A DNA stretch of 16,062 nt from Spirogloea muscicola. Taxonomy: Eukaryota; Streptophyta; Zygnematophyceae; Spirogloeales; Spirogloeaceae. The translations under genes and the position numbers were made by a program. Every line of letters begins with the position of its first letter. Position 1 is the first letter of the stretch. Shown here in pieces: positions 11,101-16,062 of this stretch. Location: positions 87,991 to 104,052 of the forward strand of contig WELB01000237.1 of assembly GCA_009602725.1 (NCBI GenBank). Reading direction: 5' to 3'. The notes under the pieces are model-generated. The model was not told where the DNA came from, searched no databases, and saw nothing but the letters and a program-made list of their open reading frames with translations.

Positions 11101-13552
11101 TGGCTGGGGTTTATGGAGTTGTCACCTTAATCAAGGATACTCTCTGGGCTGTACCGTTCAGCTAGATGGTCCCCTGCGAAGTCAGCTGCGGAAGGCCGAT
11201 GAGACTGATGTACTAATGACAGCTGCTAAGATCAAAGGACTAAAAGGTGTCAAGGTGCTACCTCGGACTTGCCCTCAGTTTCTTATGTAGAATCATTAAG
11301 CTCCCTTATCGTCCTATGCGAGTTGAGCACCTGTATTGGCCTACAGCTTAGAAGAGATGACAGTTATCCCTTATAGCGCTGTACTTGGGTAAGCTTAACC
11401 TACACCTGCGGGTCACTTTGTGAGCTTTCCTTGTTCTGCCATACTTACTTGTGGGCTGCCTGATTGGCGGTGGGCACTATTGGCAGAGGAATACGAAGGT
11501 TGTAATTTTGGATGATAATGGCAGCAGGTCCAAGGACATTGCCAGAGCATTGAAGCGCATTGGTGTCAAGGTGCTCTCTTCTCTCCTTATTGCTTGAGCA
11601 GCAACATAACTTGCTGAGCCTCTTGCTACAACTTGTTCTTAGGTACATCTTTAGCAGTAGGCTGCTGTTGTTTGATACAAGTCTCTGATTGCAGTGAATG
11701 GGCAGATATACATTTGAAGCCGACATAAGCAGACTCCGTCCAATCATGCAAGTGTATGTTGATGTACGCGATGTAATATTCAAGTACAAATTTCTTGTTT
11801 GCTGATGTTGTGGACAATGCAGAGGCCTTATCGAGTTGATGGCGGCTTCAAGGCTTGGTCCAGTGCATTGCGAACCAAAGAGGATGTTGCAGAGACACCC
11901 TTGCAGATTTTGAAGAAGGTGATGGTACATGAGAAGCAGAGATAAGCATGAGCAGATAATCGACAATCTGCAGATTCAAATACCTTTTCCTTATGAAGTT
12001 GCATGCTCGTTCAGTCAAGAATCGCAAAGCAACGACAATGTAAGCATGTACTGCTGGTACTTCCACCTAGGTCACTGGTATTTGATTTTGGTTGCTGAAG
12101 AGGCACTGCAATCTAACACTATCCCATGAATCAAAATCTGAAGCATGCAGTCCTGTGGTTGTGTAGGAAGCGGAGGCGATAATTGAGGACGTTAAGCCCA
12201 CTCCTCTAGGTGTTGCAGGTGTTACCGGGGTAAGGTTGAATCTGGTTTCGGGTCAATGTCCTTTCTTGACATGACAAATGTGTATGAAATTTCTGCTTAC
12301 AACTTGCTGCCAAAGTCCTATCAGTCTTTTCCTTCTTCATGTCTGTATAGAAGGGCATCGCTAACCATCTTCAGATGTTCAGCAATCTTCCAGCATATTC
12401 ATGTCAGTCTACTCACATTTTCTATGCTGCACAATCTTGCGCAGGCTTCTGGACTTGGCATCTGGGGCTTATTGAGTAAGTTCTTATTGAGTAGCTCCAA
12501 GCATACAAAGGTCAAGTTAGTCCGTAATGACTATAACGTCTTGTCTCATATGCATTGGGAGTCAGATCACAATCGTCTCTAGACAGGATCTGCACACTTA
12601 AAAAGAACTGGATAGAAAAGAAGGAAGCAAGGAAGCAAAACAAGGAAGCAATTCTGATGTATTCATGACCTCCTGGAGCAGATTGGGAGACATCTCTTGA
12701 GGTCATTGGCCTCATTGTAGTTGGCCAGGTAGCACGCACTTCTCACTTGTTTTCTGCTAGCAAACGTAGCCCGTGACTTGAGCACTCTTTGTAAGGAATG
12801 TACTGTGCTGTCAATATGCATTGAGGTCTACATTGAAGCAGGACTGGAAAGTTTGTCGTGTACAGAGAGTCAGACTTCTCTCAAGTGTGGAGTGATGCAC
12901 AACAAGTGATGCACTTAAGTATATCATGGTCTGCACGCTTGTACTGACATTTGGCCCTTGCTTTCAGGCACTTCTTCGTCGAGTATCTAGCTATGAGAGT
13001 GTAGATGACGTTACACAAGATCTTAGGTACACATTATCCTTTCTATTCGTTGTAGCCCCTCTTGGACTGTACTGGGATCTGGTCAACATCTTGGACATAT
13101 CTAATCTATGCAATCTTGTCCTGCTGTCTATCAGGTTAGTTTGTCACAGGTACCAGCACCTTCTTGCAAATGTCTGCAGGGGACTTGACCCGTCCTTGCT
13201 GCACACATATATATATATTTGTGTTAGGGTTGCCAATCAAATGATGTTGCTTGGTAATTCTGGATTTGACCTTTTTGATATTTTCCTGCTGGCATTCTTC
13301 AGACGCTTGACGAAGCCCTGGAGTTGGGCAGTGCAAGCATTTGGTGCTATTTCTGGAGCTGTCACAAGCTCGGCATCCCGTCTTCAACTTGCCACCAACT
13401 CAGCCAGCAGCAGTTCCTCCTTGAGCTCGTCCAAATTCCGGCCGACCTCCATAAATGAGGGAGGGGACGATACCATTGAATACTCAGACGATTCAGCCAA
13501 GGCCACCGCATCAGTTGTTGATCCAGTCAACCGGCCAGTGCCCAAACCATAA
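8115..13552 (+). CDS. CAS/TROL-type thylakoid rhodanese-like protein with N-terminal repeats, 13 exons
   Basis: Proposed exons: 8115-8219, 8579-9907, 10143-10243, 10404-10518, 10886-10963, 11162-11254, 11487-11570, 11823-11918, 12167-12229, 12445-12475, 12682-12728, 12968-13026, 13303-13552; phases agree and give about 816 aa. Exon 1 (MAGCASAASAFAPTSRHAIG) and the start of exon 2 look like a chloroplast transit peptide. Residues about 137-330 hold six repeats around A-x-Q-S-L-K-D-A-A-S. A hydrophobic segment (about 497-516) precedes GGYSGDLLPD (520-529), VLLVDIR (542-548) and DGVPDL, then KVVILDDNGS (611-620) and YRVDGGFKAW (638-647), the rhodanese-like fold of the calcium-sensing receptor CAS. 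The usual catalytic Cys position is occupied by Asp, as in CAS and TROL. The C-terminal part (about 680-735: PLGVAGVTG, GLGIWGLL, WETSLEVIGLIVVGQALLRR) resembles the post-rhodanese membrane region of TROL, which tethers ferredoxin-NADP reductase. CAS is a thylakoid calcium-signalling protein. Exon 2 could instead begin at 8393 (good acceptor, same frame), adding 62 residues. The family call is firm; orthology is not. Confidence 0.82.
8882..9460 (+). repeat. Six alanine-rich protein repeats of about 31 aa in the CAS/TROL-like exon 2
   Basis: Units start near 8882 (DAVSSLKRAASS), 8975 (NAMQALKDAASS), 9098 (DAVQSLKDAASA), 9191 (DAIQSLKGAASS), 9284 (KGQSLMDAASS) and 9374 (AVQSLKDAASN). Spacing is 31, 41, 31, 31 and 30 codons. 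Each unit is a short Ala-rich helix followed by a Pro/Ser linker, often with a P-D/E-V/L-K element. The DNA is diverged between units, so the repeats are not recent. Confidence 0.85.
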
Positions 13553-13598
13553 ACCGTTCTCATCAAGAGTAGCAGATGAGTAGGCGAAGCAGGTCTCG

Positions 13599-13603
13599 TG
13601 TAA
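13599..13603 (+). terminator. TGTAA polyadenylation-type motif
   Basis: A TGTAA pentamer lies 47 bases past the stop codon of the CAS/TROL-like gene and is followed by a T run. TGTAA is the usual polyadenylation signal in green algae such as Chlamydomonas, so a 3' end shortly after it is likely. Confidence 0.5.
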
Positions 13604-14680
13604 CACTATCATTTTTTTGTTTCCGAGTTGCCAGAGTGCGTGCTACGCTTCCGTGAGCGCAGGCGGGCCCTTAGCAAGCTTGCGTGAGCAGGGCCTGATT
13701 GTCAATCCTTGGACCTATTCAAGGGCTGGGGTGGGGAGGATCCAGCTAGTGTGACGGGCGGCCAGGCTCTGTCAATCAGAAGCTTTGAGTCACACCTATC
13801 GCCCAACAGATTACTCAGTGAGCTTGCATGTAGCAACAGAGACGGCTCATGAACCTGTTGATGACCGCGCCATCAAACAGCCACGAAACTTCAAAGTGGT
13901 TCGAGCTGCCGGCTTTGGCAGCTACTTCTGGGTGTCGTTGGGGGTGCCTCTTCTCCAGCTGCCACATACTCCAACCTGCAGTTGCTGACGCGGATTTAGC
14001 AAGCTCCCAATCACAGCCCTCGCCCCCTTTGAGAGAGCCACTTACTATTCGCTGTAGTCTCTTGCATAGCTGTGTGTTTTCGGCGCCTATCGGTACTTTG
14101 AAGTTTGTTCATGCTTTCTGGGCTGGTTTTTTCACAGCCCTTGCCAGTTTGCCCCCCAATGCGATCAGCTCCTGCCAGCGGCAGTCGACATCTTTGGCTG
14201 CTTAGGTCCTGGTTTTCAAACTCTCCTTCAGAATATAGCCAATCTAGGCTACACACGACATGCAGATGTGTTCCCGGCTGAGATGGGCTTGCCAGCTGCA
14301 CATCTGTAGTTCTTGCGACGGCGAGTTTCGGCCTGTTTGCAGCGTGCTCAGGCTAATGTTTTGCACCAGATAGCTGGGCGAGCTCTAGTTGGTGGCAGAA
14401 GGGCTTCGTATCAGCCATCCAGTATTCAGGCATCAATTAGCGACCTTTGTGTATTGACCGGTGGTTACTGAGCGGGGCCATCTGCTGTAGGTTATGTAGG
14501 TCTTAAGATGTGCTTGCCTTTGTGCTTGGCCATTTGGCCTTCGTTTGATTCAAATACACGAAACTATTCCCTTGCCCCAATTGGGAGAGCCACTTCTTCT
14601 TCCACAGCCCCTGCCCACATCGGAAGAGCCTACTTCTTTGTCATCGAACATCTATATTCTCGAAGTGTTTTACCATACTA
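13604..14680. other. Gene-free stretch, nothing recognised
   Basis: I see short open frames on both strands but none resembles a known family or has convincing splice partners. The phrase gagagccactt (about 14032-14042) recurs as ggagagccactt (about 14583-14594), each next to 'cagcccc/cagccct', suggesting weak internal duplication. The stretch may include the end of the 3' UTR and subtelomere-like spacer. Confidence 0.5.
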
Positions 14681-14726
14681 GTGGGCCCGTGCGCGATGCT
14701 CCCAGCGCGCGGCCGCGGAGAGAACG

Positions 14727-14771
14727 CCAAAAACCCGAAACCCGAAAAACCCTAAACCCCAAACCCTAAAC
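14727..14771. repeat. Degenerate telomere-like block 1 (CCCTAAA/CCCCAAA type)
   Basis: The block is a mix of aaaccctaaa, aaacccgaaa and aaaccccaaa elements, corresponding to TTTAGGG with TTTGGGG and TTTCGGG variants on the minus strand. It follows the gcggccgcggagagaacgcc element. Confidence 0.8.
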
Positions 14772-14820
14772 GCGGTGGGCCAGTGCGCGATGCTCCCAGC
14801 GCGCGGCCGCGGAGAGAACG

Positions 14821-14866
14821 CCAAAAACCCTAAACCCCAAAAACCCCAAACCCTAAACCCCAAACA
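14821..14866. repeat. Degenerate telomere-like block 2, abutting helicase copy A
   Basis: Alternating aaaccctaaa and aaaccccaaa units run from the gagagaacgcc element directly into caaacatcg, where the antisense helicase fragment begins. On the minus strand this places TTTAGGG-type repeats immediately 3' of the helicase coding sequence. Confidence 0.85.
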
Positions 14867-14867
14867 T

Positions 14868-15113
14868 CGCCCGCTCCATATCGCCGGCAGTCCGAACAGG
14901 CTGCAAGAGCACCGGTCCCGTTCCATCTCCACGCACCACACGCAGCATCGCATCCACGGCCCCCACGGCCGCACGGTTCTGCATGGCGGCCTCGTCCCAG
15001 AAGAACGCCGCAGCCGCTTCGAGGAGGGCAACTCGCTCGGAACCGGGGCTCACCGCCGTACGACCACCGAGGCGGAGGCTCGCCGCCAGAGCCGTCGTCC
15101 GGAGGGCGAGGCG
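14868..15113 (-). pseudogene. PIF1/Helitron-type helicase fragment, copy A (internally deleted)
   Basis: The minus strand encodes GSERVALLEAAAAFFWDEAA (helicase motif II, WDEAAM) and MQNRAAVGAVDAMLRVVRG, then jumps directly to VLLQPVRTAGDMERA before running into telomere-like repeats. Compared with copy B it lacks about 44 codons in frame, including the LGDFRQ motif III and the SLKSSYLW block, and about 54 bases between LGGRTA and the SxGSER segment. It cannot encode a working helicase. The upstream part resembles copy B back to the LYLGGRTA region, partly out of frame. Confidence 0.75.
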
Positions 15114-15200
15114 ACGGATGCAATCGTGGTCCCGTCCTGGCAGGCCCCATTGGAGAGCCGTGGAGAAGCAACCGATGGAATCGCGGCCGCAGAGAGAACG

Positions 15201-15246
15201 CTAAAAACCCTAAACCCCAGAAACCCTAAACCCCAAACCCCAAACA
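15201..15246. repeat. Degenerate telomere-like block 3, abutting helicase copy B
   Basis: Same composition and same flanks as block 2: gagagaacgct on the left and caaacatcgccc on the right, where the antisense helicase reading frame ends. The conserved junction shows blocks 2 and 3 descend from one event followed by duplication. Confidence 0.85.
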
Positions 15247-15247
15247 T

Positions 15248-15679
15248 CGCCCACTCCATATCGCCGGCAGTCCGAACAGGCTGCAAGAGCACCATCTTGT
15301 GTATCATTCGCCAGAGGTATGAACTCTTCAGGCTGGCATCCACCGTAGCAGTCCTCCCAGCGCCCCGTACGACCGGCCCAATCTGTCGGAAATCCCCGAG
15401 AAGCACCATCCGCGCTCCACCAAACGGTCGCGTTCCATCTCCACGCACCACACGCAGCATCGCATCCACGGCCTCCACGGCCGCACGGTTCTGCATGGCG
15501 GCCTCGTCCCAGAAGAACGCCGCAGCCGCTTCGAGGAGGGCAGCTCGCTCGGAACCGAGGCTCACCTTGGCCTCCACCTGCACATTGCCCTCCGTCACGT
15601 CCGCCTTGAAGAGTGAGTGCGCCGTACGACCACCGAGGTAGAGGCTCGCCGCCAGAGCCGTCGTCCAGAGGGCGAGGCG
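15248..15679 (-). pseudogene. PIF1/Helitron-type helicase core fragment, copy B
   Basis: An open minus-strand frame of about 144 codons reads, in order, ALAASLYLGGRTAHSLFKAD, then LLEAAAAFFWDEAAMQNR (motif II), then FGGARMVLLGDFRQIGPVV (motif III), then DASLKSSYLW and VLLQPVRTAGDMEWA. This order and spacing are those of PIF1-like helicases, especially the Helitron type (GGRTAHS, WDEAPM, GDFRQ, SSPLW). The Walker A segment expected upstream is not seen, and the frame runs into telomere-like repeats where the later motifs should follow. It is therefore a fragment, possibly an exon of a broken or intron-containing gene. Family members act in DNA unwinding or rolling-circle transposition; no function is claimed for this piece. 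Confidence 0.8.
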
Positions 15680-15696
15680 ACGGATGCAATCGCAGT

Positions 15697-15787
15697 CCCG
15701 TCCTGGCAGGCCTCATTGGGGAGTCGTGGAGAAGCAACAGATGGAATCGCGGCCCCGTCCTGGCAGGCCTCATTCGGGAGTCGTGGA
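15697..15787. repeat. 57-bp-period repeat (cccgtcctggcagg element)
   Basis: The element cccgtcctggcaggcctcat starts at about 15697 and again at 15754, each followed by a gagtcgtggag-like stretch; a related copy starts at 15131. The second copy at 15754 is truncated by unrelated GC-rich sequence. Confidence 0.8.
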
Positions 15788-16062
15788 GGGCGGCGGGCGT
15801 CCTCCCGAAGCCGCCGCGCGCCAGAGCCGCCCCCTCCCTCGCGGAGCATGGCGGACAGGGGGGGTTGGGCGCTCCCAACACGAAGCCCTTCCGAGCCGGG
15901 AGGTTCGGGGAGGAGGTCCGGGGAGGTCCAGACCGGGCTCTCTGGCGGCGAACCGCGTCCGGGGAGGGCGAGCGCGAGAGCGATCGGGGGCTCGGAGGTG
16001 GGTGGGAGGGCCACACCGACAGCCGGCCGGCGGACCGCGTCCCCCGGGTGGGGGGGGGGGGA
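15788..16062. other. Unassigned GC-rich terminal stretch with G runs
   Basis: No family is recognised in any frame. The sequence is very GC-rich and ends in 12 consecutive G bases (16050-16061), which may reflect a contig or read boundary. It could hold an upstream exon of the antisense helicase, but no Walker A motif is visible. Confidence 0.5.

Larger units (their letters stand above)
14681..15787. repeat. Tandem units of telomere-like block plus helicase fragment
   Basis: A 94-bp direct repeat (starting 14681 and 14775) begins gtgggcc and runs through gcggccgcggagagaacgcc into a telomere-like block. A second, larger duplication follows: telomere-like block, helicase fragment, then a cccgtcctggcagg element ending ggaatcgcggc (14801-15187), repeated as 15183-15753. 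Copies differ by scattered substitutions and by gaps in the first copy, so the duplication is neither brand new nor an exact assembly artefact. Confidence 0.8.

Noticed and set aside
13849-14205. 118-codon open frame downstream of the CAS/TROL-like gene
   Set aside because: No recognisable motif, no convincing splice context and random-looking composition.
14727-15246. A true chromosome end
   Set aside because: The telomere-like blocks are short, degenerate and flanked on both sides by unique or duplicated sequence, so they are interstitial within this window.
14775-15641. 288-codon plus-strand open frame over the duplicated units
   Set aside because: It is antisense to two helicase fragments and translates the telomere-like blocks as Pro/Lys/Asn runs; it is a shadow.
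14681-15787. CRISPR array
   Set aside because: The repeats are of eukaryotic telomere-like and helicase origin, with unequal units and no repeat-spacer regularity.
15210-16016. 268-codon minus-strand open frame across the right end
   Set aside because: It is in a different frame from the helicase motifs and reads Pro/Arg-rich GC sequence and telomere-like repeats; no domain is visible.

Overview
The window is nuclear DNA from a photosynthetic eukaryote of the green lineage, most likely a chlorophyte alga; a trebouxiophyte is a guess. The reasons are: dense short introns (about 115-455 bp, nearly all GT-AG), a GC-rich first exon and a GC-rich divergent intergenic region, a chloroplast CAS/TROL-type rhodanese protein, a plant/animal-type xylulose kinase, a plant SUF4-type zinc-finger protein, one TGTAA motif of the green-algal polyadenylation type, and degenerate TTTAGGG-family repeats. 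I reconstructed gene models by hand from protein-family knowledge and splice phase; nothing was searched.

Layout. (1) 57-3000, plus strand: a SUF4/ZNF207(BUGZ)-like protein with two zinc fingers, a Pro-rich middle and a GLEBS-like motif, in seven proposed exons (about 407 aa). (2) 3357-7517, minus strand: a complete xylulose kinase in 13 exons (545 aa), convergent with gene 1. (3) 7518-8114: a GC-rich divergent promoter region with a G-box core and several palindromes; it holds one undetermined base at 8014. (4) 8115-13552, plus strand: a large CAS/TROL-type rhodanese-like protein in 13 exons (about 816 aa) with six alanine-rich repeats of about 31 aa before the membrane segment. (5) 13604-14680: no gene recognised. 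(6) 14681-15787: tandemly duplicated units, each a degenerate telomere-like block abutting an antisense fragment of a PIF1/Helitron-type helicase. (7) 15788-16062: unassigned GC-rich sequence ending in a 12-base G run.

The three host genes do not form a pathway. SUF4/BUGZ proteins act in the nucleus, xylulose kinase in sugar metabolism, and CAS/TROL proteins in thylakoid membranes. The only shared regulation suggested is the bidirectional promoter between the kinase and the CAS/TROL-like gene. The least ordinary parts are the repeat-expanded CAS/TROL-like protein and the telomere-like/helicase repeat cluster at the right end, which looks subtelomeric in character.
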